64,000 nt of DNA from Tritrichomonas musculus (taxonomy: Eukaryota > Parabasalia > Tritrichomonadida > Tritrichomonadidae), in contig JAPFFF010000005.1 in the NCBI GenBank assembly GCA_039105265.1, positions 5,937,501-6,001,500 of the forward strand, written 5' to 3'. A program made the position numbers and the translations under genes. The notes under the pieces were generated by a model. It did not search any database. It worked only from the letters and a program-made list of their open reading frames with translations, and was not told where the DNA came from. This document shows positions 40,851 through 50,856 of this stretch, piece after piece. Each line of letters begins with the position of its first letter. The first letter of the stretch is position 1.

Positions 40851-41557
40851 CAATAAAAATTAATAAAAGAACATTTTAATTCAACATTTATTATTTATTT
40901 AGTTTTATTTATATAATATTTACCTTTTTGTTTAATATTTTGAAAGATAATTTTAAAAGATGATTCGCATTCAAATAAAATTACAATTTAAACATATCAA
41001 GATATAACAAACGTTTAATAAAACATCAAAAGAAAAGTAAAAAAGTAAATTATATGTAGAAATCGCTTTTGTTGATTAACTATTATTTCGATTGAGAAAT
41101 CAGTACAAGATTTTTTGTGATTTGTATAGTCTACACGGAATTTTGGTTCTATATTGTTTAGTAAACGAGCACCTGGTTACAAATCATAAGGTAATTGATA
41201 AAATTATTATTATTCTTGGCTGATGATTCCTAAAATGCAGAGCCATCTGCAGTAGAGCACTACAGCTTAGGACCTCAAGATTGTAAGATTCCCTGCAGAA
41301 GAATTCCACAACACATGAGATCCATAAGCCAAAAATACTATAATAAAATGGCGCTATTTTTAATAGAATAAAACTTTTTGAATATAATACCGATTAAACT
41401 TTTTCTATCAGTTCACTTTTTGAATGATGCTGATCAAAACCAATTCAATTATTTTTGTGAACTTATTTGCAAGCATCTTCTCAAAAAGCTCGCACGAAAT
41501 TACACGATATTTTATTTCAACCATGAAAAAAATTTTGTCAAAAGTCTGCCAATCATC
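40851..41557. other. Spacer upstream of the BTB/RCC1-like gene
   Basis: The block 41219-41340 is richer in G+C than its surroundings. It holds ctgcagtagagcactacag, which can pair with itself, and inverted ttggct/agccaa at its edges. I cannot assign an RNA family. An in-frame open stretch before ATG 41558 lacks any start codon. Confidence 0.4.
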
Positions 41558-43552
41558 ATGACTAAGAAATCCTTCATACTATCATCAGCAGGATTAAAAA
41601 ACCTAGTCCAAAATCAAAATTATGGAGATGACTTTACATTTATTTTTGGAGAACACGAGATCCAAATGAAAAATCTCTATGCAGAATTTATTTCTCCATA
41701 TGTTTCCCAAATTCATCAATCAGATCCAACGATTACTTCCATTCATTTTTATAACATGAATTTTACCAATCAGTCCAAAACAAACTATTTATCCAAAATG
41801 AGCGAAGAAATATTTTCACTTTTTGAAGCGATTAGTAAAGGAAACTCTATTGATATCGACAAAGAACAATGCTTTCAGCTGCAAAACATCTCAATTCTTT
41901 TAAAAAACAGAGAAATGTTCACGAAACTCTACGAACTTTTTGAAGATGACGAAAAAGAAGAATTTGAGAAGAAAATCGTCAAATTTTGGTCCACTTCATT
42001 TCTTGACAATTATTCAGATTTAGCGGAAATGTGGAATCAAAGCAAAACCATTGATTACATGGCCTCAAATTTATATTCATTTGATGAAGATCAAATAATT
42101 GACCTTCCAAGGACCGTTTTCCATTCAATTTTGACGAACGACAATCTGACGATTGAAAGTGAAGACTGGCTTCTTGACCTGATTGACAAGTTCGTTAGCA
42201 AAGAAACAATAAAAAGTGATGACGGTTTGAGTGACAGTTATTTCTATGAAGAGGTCAATTTCGACTTTTTGAGTGAAGACAAAAAGAAAGAGTTCATTGA
42301 AAAAGTTGATCCAAATGAACTGACAGGGCCCCTTTGGCACAAAATCAAGAGGTGCTACTTCTATAAGAAAAAAGAATCACCACCACAAAAAACCTTCAAA
42401 GAATCAAACAAAAGAGAAGGAAACGGTTTCTATCGTCAGAATAAAAAATACGCCAGAATAATCATTGTTGGCGGGGATGACCATTACAACCAGATTGGCA
42501 ATCATCCGAACAATAGAAGCAGAGATAAATGGCCAATTATCAGTCCTCCTCAGAAGATGCTATTTGATTCATCCACGTTCCTCTCCTACTCGGCTTACTC
42601 GGCCCACTCCGTTGTTGTCGGCAGCTCCGGCACTCTGATGGGAATCGGCTACAATGACGGCAGAGCTAGCAGCTCACTCACAACAACAAATGCCAACCAA
42701 TATACAGAGTTCCAAATGAACGACAGCAATGGCGAGCCACTCTCTCCTGTTTCTGCTGTCTGCACCACCTGCACCACTCTCTACATGTTCACAAAAAGTG
42801 GCGGCAAAGGGAGACAGCTTGTTCTCTGCGATAATGGAATAAACAAGGGCACCCCAGTCTTTCTTGACATCGGAAAACAAGAACCAGTGGCACTTTTCGG
42901 CGGCTTTACACATGCCGCAGCAATCTGCACAGACGGCAAAATCATCTTCATCAACCGCGAATCAGTCGTTAATTCGTCATCTTCAAAAATACCTGCAGTT
43001 TCTCTTCCTGGCGATGAGAAGGCAACGATGGTCGCATGCCTCCGAAATTCTGTCTTGGCGCTGAGCTCAACAGGACGAGTCTACCAGTCAGAAATCAACG
43101 ACATCAAGTTTTCGCTTGTGTCAGAACTGTCGGGCTTAGAAATCGTCTGGCTCTCTGGATCCTGCGAGCACTGCCTGGCAGTCAGCAGCGAAGGCCGAGT
43201 CTTTGGATGCGGATCAAACAACTGCGGCCAATTAGGCTTTGAAATACGAAGAAGTGAAGTTCCCTCGTTCACACAGATTTTTTCTCTCTCTGGCCACAAA
43301 ATCAGGGCAGCTTACGCAGGATGCTTCCATTCACTTTTCGAGACGCATGAAGGCAAAGTCCTCTCTTGCGGATACAACTTTTATGGCCAACTCCTCCTCA
43401 AGCATGGCATAAATGAAGAGTACGTTTATACGCCAACTGAGACGACAATCACAAGTGGCGCCACGTTCTGCATTGCAGGCGAATATATGAGTGCCGTTTT
43501 CGGCAATGGAGATCCACCACCAAACACACCAAACACGCCTGTCCGTTATTAG
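41558..43552 (+). CDS. BTB-like/RCC1-like repeat protein
   Basis: 664 residues from the first in-frame ATG (41558); the phrase MTKKSFILSSAGLKNLV looks like a normal protein start. Residues 1-240 resemble the trichomonad BTB-like front (DDFTFIFGEHEIQMKNLYAEFISPYVSQIHQSDPTI, then a BACK-like helical part). Residues about 300-655 are an RCC1-like propeller: IIIVGGDDHYNQIG, LMGIGYNDG, VSAVCTTCTTLYMF, ALFGGFTHAAAICTDG, VFGCGSNNCGQLGF, VLSCGYNFYGQLL, ending GDPPPNTPNTPVRY. The propeller aligns along its length with the front of the kinase gene at 26446. Such BTB-RCC1 proteins can act as substrate adaptors for Cullin-3 ligases or as scaffolds; here that is inference. The G+C content rises in the propeller half. 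Confidence 0.85.
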   Translation: MTKKSFILSSAGLKNLVQNQNYGDDFTFIFGEHEIQMKNLYAEFISPYVSQIHQSDPTITSIHFYNMNFTNQSKTNYLSKMSEEIFSLFEAISKGNSIDIDKEQCFQLQNISILLKNREMFTKLYELFEDDEKEEFEKKIVKFWSTSFLDNYSDLAEMWNQSKTIDYMASNLYSFDEDQIIDLPRTVFHSILTNDNLTIESEDWLLDLIDKFVSKETIKSDDGLSDSYFYEEVNFDFLSEDKKKEFIEKVDPNELTGPLWHKIKRCYFYKKKESPPQKTFKESNKREGNGFYRQNKKYARIIIVGGDDHYNQIGNHPNNRSRDKWPIISPPQKMLFDSSTFLSYSAYSAHSVVVGSSGTLMGIGYNDGRASSSLTTTNANQYTEFQMNDSNGEPLSPVSAVCTTCTTLYMFTKSGGKGRQLVLCDNGINKGTPVFLDIGKQEPVALFGGFTHAAAICTDGKIIFINRESVVNSSSSKIPAVSLPGDEKATMVACLRNSVLALSSTGRVYQSEINDIKFSLVSELSGLEIVWLSGSCEHCLAVSSEGRVFGCGSNNCGQLGFEIRRSEVPSFTQIFSLSGHKIRAAYAGCFHSLFETHEGKVLSCGYNFYGQLLLKHGINEEYVYTPTETTITSGATFCIAGEYMSAVFGNGDPPPNTPNTPVRY

Positions 43553-44210
43553 CAACACTAAGCAATTATTAATGTTGAACTAAAATTTTATTCAAAACTT
43601 GATTGATTTAATTATCTTATTAAAAAATTAAATTTATATTTTTTGTTTTTTATTATGATTCATTCTTGTTTGTATTTTAAAATTGTCGCGATATTGAATT
43701 CATTTAATAATTGCTTTTTTTTTTTTTTTTTTTTTATTATGATTCATTTTTTGTTTGTATTTTAAAATTGTTGCGATATTGAATTCATTTTTCATATGAA
43801 ATGCTATTTGTATCAGAAGCAATAAAATATCTTTTTTTTTTTTTTTTTTTTGATTAAGATAAAGTAGTATAACATTGAATTATTTAAGATGTAAACTAGC
43901 TATGTTATATTGGGTCAAGGCCAGATTTTTGATTAGATTCTTTCAGAATTATTTTATATCTTTTCTGCTAACTACCTTTTATTATAAAATAATGTGCTCA
44001 TCAGAAAATCGCCAAAAAGTCTTGATTCTTTCATAATTTTTTCATAATTGTTTCTTTTAATTATATTTAAAAATAGTCAATACGATTTGCTAGACTGAAA
44101 ATTAATATTTTTCTGCAAAAACTTATCCAAAATTTTGAAATATAAACAATTCAATTTGTATGAAATAAATACGTTAAGATCATTGGCGCCAAAATTATAA
44201 ATCTAGGTCA
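43553..44210. other. Spacer with a duplicated 55-bp block and T tracts
   Basis: The sequence at 43651-43705 recurs at 43735-43790 (tattatgattcatt ... gatattgaattcatt) with a few changes, and each copy is followed by a long T tract. There is no gene in it. Confidence 0.7.
44183..44192. promoter_or_regulatory. TTGGCGCCAA palindrome, E2F-like site
   Basis: A perfect 10-bp palindrome 18 bp before the ATG of the large coiled-coil gene, in otherwise AT-rich DNA. With its flank it reads TTTTGGCGCC on the minus strand, matching the E2F consensus TTTSSCGC. Function is inference. Confidence 0.4.
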
Positions 44211-47200
44211 ATGTCGTTCTATCGGGAGGGATCTGAAACTCCAACCCGTCCGTATTCGAATCAAACCAAAATGACTCTAGATATGAATAATTATTCTTCG
44301 AAATATCTTTCTCCAATTACAAAATACAACAAAAATAATATAGTATCGAACTTATCTATTTCAACAAATAATTCAACATCGCAAAACTATTCAGACAAAC
44401 TAAATTTCATTCAAAATGAAGAATATACCAACCAATATTCAAATCGCAAAAATGATAGATTTTCAAAAACTATTTCATTCGCTCAAAACACCACCAAAAT
44501 CAACCAATTTAGGCGAGACTTGAGCCAGCTAAAATCTGAGTTTGTTGCCGGATTTGATTCATTCCATTCCATTCTAGCAAAAGCCAAGGCAGACCTTTAC
44601 AATGCTTTAACAAATCAATCTAGATCAAGCTTTTCTATGTCCGCAATCGATAACAGTCGTCAAAAAGATAGCAAAATTTTGATCCTTGAATCAAAAGTAT
44701 CTCAGCTTACTCAGCAAGTTAAACTTTTAAAGAATCAGGAACATTTTACGCTTTTAAATCAATTACAAGAAGAACTCGAGGAAAAAAAAGCTTATATAGA
44801 AGAGATTGAACAAGAACATCAGATCGAAGTTGAACAATTAAAACACCAAATAGAACAACAAAATGTTGCAATTAATGAATACAAGTCTCAACGCTTTAGC
44901 TTTTATCAACTTCAAGCACAACTTGACGAAAAGAAGAGAGAAATTGAAATATTGCGCAAAGATTACTCAAGAACAATGAACGAATTGGATACACAAGTTA
45001 AATCTAATGAAACGGCTGCAGATGACATACAATATACATTTGATACGATTCAACATTTGAAAAAAGATATTCAAGAAAGTGAAGAAAAATCAAAATCTTT
45101 AGAAACTCAAAATTCAAAATTGAAAGAAGAACTCAATTTTGAGAAAGAAAATAATCAAAATTTAGCAAATAAGTATACTGAAGTAAGCAAACAACTTGCT
45201 CAGTTAAAGGATTTAATATCAACCAAAGAAAACGAGTTAGAGGAATCTAATCAGAAAAATTCGAGTCTTCTTAAAGAACTTCAAAATAAAGAACAAATCA
45301 TCGAAAAACAATCAAACGAACTTTCAGTTTTTCAAGTTGAGAAATCATTATCCAACTTAAGTCCACAAGTAACCCCCCAAAAAGCAGAAGTTACAACTCC
45401 ACAATCAGACAATTCCAAAAAACTTCAAAAACTTAAAATCGAGAATTTATCATTAAAGTCACAAATTGAAAATCTTAGTTCAGATATCAAAGAAAAACAG
45501 AATTTAATCGATGCTCTCCGTATTAACCTACAACAAAGCGAAGAATTCTTCAATCATACTAAAGAAAAACTTCAAACTAGTAAATCTTCATTTAATCGAA
45601 AAGAAGTTCGAATGAATTCATTTAAAGAAGAAATTACCAGACTCCAAACAGTCATTAGCCAAAAAGAAAATTTGATTTCAGAATTAATGGAAGCAGATAA
45701 TAAAAGAAGCAAAGAAATCGAACAGTTATATAACGAGCTCGAGCAATCAAAAGCGCAAACAATGGAAGCAACCAACCACGATGAAAAATTACATCAACAA
45801 TATATTGAAATTTCCGAACAATTAAGCGAATCTAGAATCAAATATAATGATCTTGATATTACAAACAAGCAATTAAACCGATCGATCAAAGAATTAAAGC
45901 AAATAAACGAAATGCAAGAAACCAAGATAACAAACAACGAAAAAGAGATTTTCCGACTTAATCAAGAAAATTCGAATTTAAGATCTGCTACAGAGACCAC
46001 TCAAATACAATCCGAAGCAACAATAAAACGATTACAAAAAGAACTAGATTCACTTCAACAACAATTTGCCGATACAGTTAATGAAAACAAGAGTTTTTCT
46101 GACAAATACAACAATTTAATGAAAAACATACAAACGAACACAGAAAAAGCCGACAAACTGTTCATTCAAAACAACGAATTAAAGAAAGAGAACACCTCGT
46201 TAATACAGCAAATCAACACTGAGCTAAAGCCACTCGAAGACGAGAACCAAAGACTGAAACTTATCATTGAAAAAATGAGAAGTACTGAAAAAGTTTTAAC
46301 GGACGAAAATACTCGAATGTTCACTGAAAGCGAGATATTGAAGAAGACATCTACCAAGGAGATTTCTATCTTGAAAGACTCAATCAAAACCAAGAACAGC
46401 GAGATTGATCGGTCCCAACAAAGCATTGAAGAAATTGTGAGCGAGCTTGATCACTATCGTTCGAATTTCAATAAGCTCTGTAATATTTTTGATGTTGATT
46501 CAATTGACCAAATATTTGACCACATCGATCAAAATCAGAAGACCATCAAACAGCTTCAAAAAGTGAACGACGATCAAATCCAACAGATAACTAAACATCA
46601 GGACAAAAACACAAAATTGCAGCAAGAAATAACCGATCTAAAATCGCAGGTAACTTTTCAATCACAGACGATAGACAGTATTTCTAATGACATCAATATT
46701 TCAAAGGATGCCATCACATCACTTCAGACGAAGCTAGTTGAAACTGAGTCAGCGTTGTCAGAAACTAAACGAAACCTCCACAACCAAGAAAACTCGCTCG
46801 ATCAAGTGAATGAGTCAATTGAGTCGATTCAAGAGATAATTGAATTCACGACAATCGAGACTCTTAAGTCAGCAATCAAGCACATTCTCGACGACAAGGC
46901 CGACCTTAATCAGCAGCTGAACAATGCACAGAGCGAGATCGACAGGCTGAACACTGAGAAGAGAAAATTGAGCATGGCCTTCAATGATTTGACTAAGAAA
47001 AACACGTTACAATCATCACAAATTGAGAGGCTCACTCAAAAACTGGAAGATGCAAGGTCAATTGTAACCGAAGAGAGCGCTTCTTCACATGAAATAACAC
47101 TCGCTCTTCGCAAGCAAATTGACGAAAAAGAGAATGAAATTGAGATAATGAAGTATGAATTTGAGAGGCTTCATTCAATTATTTCCTTCTCAAAATATGA

Positions 47201-50200
47201 GGACTTATTCAATGTTATATCGGCTCTTCTCAATTCTAGAAACCAAGAAATTGAAAAGCTAACATTCACCATTTCTCAAAATGAGACCAAATATACTCAG
47301 AAAATTACTGAAATGAAGAATGCTTATGAAATTAGTCAGAATCAATTGAAAGGGCTCTCAAAAGTTAAAGATGAAAAATCTGCACTATTAAATAAAGCTA
47401 AACTTTTAGAAACAGAACTTTCATCGACAAAGAATCTCCAACAACAAACTGAGTCGGAATTGAGTGCACTTAAACAAAGGATTGACAAAATTGTGTTGGA
47501 ATTATCAACCTTTACTTCTTGTAAGAAACCAGAAGACATCGAAGTCGTCCTTGATTCACTTCGCTCTAAGCTTGCTCTTCGTAAAGAGAAGATAAAAGAA
47601 TGCAAGACACAATACTCTGTTCTAGAAGAAGAGAACACAAAAATTAAGTCAGAAATAGAAAAAGTGAAAAATGACGCTTTTCAAGAAAAAAATGCAAATT
47701 TACGGAAAGAAATTGAGTCAAAGATGAAAGATAACAACAGTCTAGTTTTCTTTGGTGTCAACTCAATCGACCAACTACAACAGAAGTACAACGATATGAT
47801 GACATCGATTGAAAATTATCAATCGTTAACGAAAACACATGAAATTGAAATCCAAAAATTAAACGATCAAATTAAATTGAAAGATTCAATGATTGAGAAC
47901 ATTACAAATGAACGCGATTCACTAGCTCAAGTTAATGAATCAATAAGTCATAAATTCTCTGAAAAAGAAGAACAATTCTTAGATTTGAGAGAGAAAAATA
48001 TTTCTCTTACTAAGAAAATTGAGAAGATTAGTCAAGACAACAAAGATTTGCAATTACTTAAGCAAAACGCTTCTGATGAGAATCAATCCAATTCTTCACG
48101 TCTTCAATCATTAACTACTCAAAATGCAACTCTTCAAAATCAAATAAGAGACTTGAATTTGTCTAATCAAAGAGTTCAAGCTGAATTGACTGAATTACAT
48201 TCAGAAATTCAAAGATTGAAACAACAAAGTTCTTCTTTAACAACTGATAATTCTAATTTAAATGATGCTAATAATAAATTAACATTAACAAATACAAAAT
48301 TATCTTCTGAACTTGAAAAAACTAAAAGTGAAAATGAACACCTTCAAAAGTTGCTGGATGAACAAGGTGAAATTAAAAGACAATTAAATGAATCAATAAA
48401 TGAATTAAGAGCAAAAGTCGACTTCGTTTCTAATGAGAAAGAAACAACTAATTCTCATAATATGAACCTTCAAAGTCGCTTCAAAAAGTTCAGCGAAGAT
48501 AACATTATAAATAAAGTGAAAATAGGCCAACTTGAAGAAGAGCTAGAGAAAGTTAAAACTGAGAACAGATCATTGTCAATCAAGTGTGATTCACAAAAAC
48601 AACAAATTTCTCAATTCATGGAAAATAACCGTAAAATATTCAATGAAAATCAAGAGCTACACACTGAAATGGAAAAACTTAAGTCAGATAACCGCCAATT
48701 AACCGCCAAAACCTCCAAATTAACACTTCAAACAAAGCGGTTATCGGCTGAAAACAACGATTTGAGTAAATATTCACAATCTGACGTGGCTGAACTTGAT
48801 GATTTGCGTATTGAAGTACAGACGATTAGAGCCGATAAAATGACACTTGAAAATCAGATCCAATTCTTGACCAAAGAGAATGAAAAAGCTTCCAAAAAAT
48901 ATGAGGAAGTTCTAATTGAGAATGACAAATTAAAGAATGATTTAAGAATCACTAAAACGAAGTTGAAAACGGTTGAAAATGAGAATAATGTCTATCGTAA
49001 GCAAAACATTGCCTTTTCAAATCAGAACAACCAATTAGCAACAGAAAACAAAAGTTTATCGGTTGACAACCGTTTACTTCAAAGTAAGAATTCTACATTC
49101 AATGTTCAATCGAAGTCAATTTTAGATTCAAACGAAGCCTTGTCAAAAGAGAATGAAGAATTGAAAGCGAAATTGAATTCTGTAACAATTGAAAGAAACG
49201 CATTGGATACTCAATTAGATTCAGTTAAAAAACAATTGAATATTTTGAAAGAAAGTCATGCAAAGTTGTCAGCTATTTGTGAGACATCGACATCTAAAGC
49301 TGAGAAAGCTTTGTCTGACTTACAAGTTGAACGAACGAAAAATAGAAGTCTTTTAACAAACAATCAAGAATTAACAAAACGAAATCAAACGATAACAAAA
49401 GAGAATGAAAAACTATCAACGAACAATACAAACTTATCACTTGTATCGAATCAAAATGAAGTTAAAAGTTCTAAATTAGAAGAAGTGAACAATAAATTGA
49501 AAGAAAAACTTCAAATTTGTCAAGAAAAAATCAAAGAATTGAAAGAAAAAAATGAAGAAGATGAATCAACAATTTTTTCTTTAAAGAAAAAAGTTCGTCT
49601 GGCAAATAAACAAATAAGTGAACTTGAAAGCGCCAAGAGAGAATTAGTCACTCAAGCTAATGAGCTTGATAATTTGAGGGATTGTTTGTCTGATTTAATT
49701 TCATCGAACGATTTCGACTTCCTTCAAAATAGCAACGGAAATATTTCGCCTATTGAAATTGTGCAGAATTTATTAAAACAGAATGAAAAATTGCAAACAA
49801 CAATGAAGGAAAGCAAGAGACAAACAGAAGCTTATCATCAAGAGACTGATTTAATAATTGGTCAATGCAATGAATTCGTTAATCAAGTCTTGCAAATGAT
49901 CGATTCAGATTCAAATCAAATTAAAGATTTGTCTCTTCCTTTGTCAAGACAGGATATAAAGACAACTCTAGAAAGCGTCACAAAATATAAGAGAAGCTTC
50001 GATAAGGCTCAGAACCAGTTGAAAAGAGTCGTCGAGGAGGCTTCTCATATCGGTTATGACGGAAATCAGGTCGATATGGCAATTTCAACTATTTCTCACT
50101 TCATAACCGAAAAAATTAGAAATCAGGAGGTCGAACAGTTACATCAGACAATAACAAGCATAACTTCGGCTTCTGATAAGAGAAAACAACAAAGCAAGGC

Positions 50201-50390
50201 TTACTTACAGAAAATTCAGGCAAAATTGACAAAGGCTCACAAAAAGAATGAAATTCAGAGAAAAATTATTACTGAGCTGATTAACTTGAAAATTGAAAGC
50301 GAGGACCTGGACCTTCAATATTTGATTGAAAACTTGTCTGAAGAAGAACTTCAAGTGCTCGGATTAAGAGAGAAAAGAAGATATTATTGA
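44211..50390 (+). CDS. Giant coiled-coil protein
   Basis: 2059 residues, ATG at 44211. Residues 1-95 are Ser/Asn/Tyr-rich and probably disordered (SETPTRPYSNQTK). From about 100 to 2040 the protein is almost continuous heptad-type coiled coil rich in Gln, Glu, Lys, Ser and Leu. Breaks occur near 760 (LCNIFDVDSIDQIF), 1010 (IISFSKYEDLFNVI) and 1185 (FFGVNSIDQLQ), which look like related short motifs within the rod. The tail ends LSEEELQVLGLREKRRYY. Such rods in trichomonads are usually Golgi tethers or parts of the cytoskeleton and basal bodies, but no domain here decides between them. It may be a structural or tethering protein. No membrane segment or signal peptide is seen. Confidence 0.92.
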   Translation: MSFYREGSETPTRPYSNQTKMTLDMNNYSSKYLSPITKYNKNNIVSNLSISTNNSTSQNYSDKLNFIQNEEYTNQYSNRKNDRFSKTISFAQNTTKINQFRRDLSQLKSEFVAGFDSFHSILAKAKADLYNALTNQSRSSFSMSAIDNSRQKDSKILILESKVSQLTQQVKLLKNQEHFTLLNQLQEELEEKKAYIEEIEQEHQIEVEQLKHQIEQQNVAINEYKSQRFSFYQLQAQLDEKKREIEILRKDYSRTMNELDTQVKSNETAADDIQYTFDTIQHLKKDIQESEEKSKSLETQNSKLKEELNFEKENNQNLANKYTEVSKQLAQLKDLISTKENELEESNQKNSSLLKELQNKEQIIEKQSNELSVFQVEKSLSNLSPQVTPQKAEVTTPQSDNSKKLQKLKIENLSLKSQIENLSSDIKEKQNLIDALRINLQQSEEFFNHTKEKLQTSKSSFNRKEVRMNSFKEEITRLQTVISQKENLISELMEADNKRSKEIEQLYNELEQSKAQTMEATNHDEKLHQQYIEISEQLSESRIKYNDLDITNKQLNRSIKELKQINEMQETKITNNEKEIFRLNQENSNLRSATETTQIQSEATIKRLQKELDSLQQQFADTVNENKSFSDKYNNLMKNIQTNTEKADKLFIQNNELKKENTSLIQQINTELKPLEDENQRLKLIIEKMRSTEKVLTDENTRMFTESEILKKTSTKEISILKDSIKTKNSEIDRSQQSIEEIVSELDHYRSNFNKLCNIFDVDSIDQIFDHIDQNQKTIKQLQKVNDDQIQQITKHQDKNTKLQQEITDLKSQVTFQSQTIDSISNDINISKDAITSLQTKLVETESALSETKRNLHNQENSLDQVNESIESIQEIIEFTTIETLKSAIKHILDDKADLNQQLNNAQSEIDRLNTEKRKLSMAFNDLTKKNTLQSSQIERLTQKLEDARSIVTEESASSHEITLALRKQIDEKENEIEIMKYEFERLHSIISFSKYEDLFNVISALLNSRNQEIEKLTFTISQNETKYTQKITEMKNAYEISQNQLKGLSKVKDEKSALLNKAKLLETELSSTKNLQQQTESELSALKQRIDKIVLELSTFTSCKKPEDIEVVLDSLRSKLALRKEKIKECKTQYSVLEEENTKIKSEIEKVKNDAFQEKNANLRKEIESKMKDNNSLVFFGVNSIDQLQQKYNDMMTSIENYQSLTKTHEIEIQKLNDQIKLKDSMIENITNERDSLAQVNESISHKFSEKEEQFLDLREKNISLTKKIEKISQDNKDLQLLKQNASDENQSNSSRLQSLTTQNATLQNQIRDLNLSNQRVQAELTELHSEIQRLKQQSSSLTTDNSNLNDANNKLTLTNTKLSSELEKTKSENEHLQKLLDEQGEIKRQLNESINELRAKVDFVSNEKETTNSHNMNLQSRFKKFSEDNIINKVKIGQLEEELEKVKTENRSLSIKCDSQKQQISQFMENNRKIFNENQELHTEMEKLKSDNRQLTAKTSKLTLQTKRLSAENNDLSKYSQSDVAELDDLRIEVQTIRADKMTLENQIQFLTKENEKASKKYEEVLIENDKLKNDLRITKTKLKTVENENNVYRKQNIAFSNQNNQLATENKSLSVDNRLLQSKNSTFNVQSKSILDSNEALSKENEELKAKLNSVTIERNALDTQLDSVKKQLNILKESHAKLSAICETSTSKAEKALSDLQVERTKNRSLLTNNQELTKRNQTITKENEKLSTNNTNLSLVSNQNEVKSSKLEEVNNKLKEKLQICQEKIKELKEKNEEDESTIFSLKKKVRLANKQISELESAKRELVTQANELDNLRDCLSDLISSNDFDFLQNSNGNISPIEIVQNLLKQNEKLQTTMKESKRQTEAYHQETDLIIGQCNEFVNQVLQMIDSDSNQIKDLSLPLSRQDIKTTLESVTKYKRSFDKAQNQLKRVVEEASHIGYDGNQVDMAISTISHFITEKIRNQEVEQLHQTITSITSASDKRKQQSKAYLQKIQAKLTKAHKKNEIQRKIITELINLKIESEDLDLQYLIENLSEEELQVLGLREKRRYY

Positions 50391-50716
50391 TTTGTTATTT
50401 TTTTTTAAAATTCTTGTTAATAAATGTTTAAATAAAAAGAAAAATTCTTTTTTTTTTTTTTATTTTGAAAGTAAATCGTATTTTTTTTTTAATTCTAAAT
50501 TGAAAAGAAAAAATAAAAATTTTGAAAAATTGAAATAAATATTTTTTGTTAAAACAAATTGAGAGAAAATATAAAGGGTTGCCATTCGATTTTACAGTTT
50601 CAAAATTCTTTATCTCTGAATTCAAATTCTCTAGAATCATAGAAGTAGATAAAAAATTTATTTACCTGAATTTTGGTTAGATTTTATACCTATATGATCT
50701 TGATAATATAAGCATT

Positions 50717-50848
50717 TTAATTACCCAATTTAGCACGAATTCTTCTTTCTAATCTTGAGAAAAATGAGCTTAAAAATTGAGAGAGATTTTCTAAAGCTGT
50801 TAAATTATGATGAAAATGCTTATGGTTTTGTTTTTTATTCATTGCCAT
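50717..50848 (-). CDS. Possible 43-residue small protein
   Basis: The ATG at 50848-50846 is preceded within 3 nt by TCATTA, the trichomonad Inr pattern. The frame reads MAMNKKQNHKHFHHNLTALE, then a Leu/Phe/Arg-rich amphipathic stretch ending RIRAKLGN. Its use of Ala, His, Arg and Gly codons is unlike random AT-rich DNA. I do not recognise it. It may be a real micro-gene or chance. Confidence 0.3.
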   Translation of the reverse strand: MAMNKKQNHKHFHHNLTALENLSQFLSSFFSRLERRIRAKLGN

Positions 50849-50850
50849 GA

Positions 50851-50856
50851 TAATGA
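50851..50856 (-). promoter_or_regulatory. Inr-like TCATTA before the small ORF
   Basis: The minus-strand TCATTA sits directly upstream of the 43-codon frame. The match to the trichomonad initiator pattern is exact, but such a short motif can arise by chance. Confidence 0.3.

Noticed and set aside
41378-41557. 60-codon upstream extension of the BTB/RCC1 gene
   Set aside because: The open stretch has no ATG, and the protein from ATG 41558 begins like its family.
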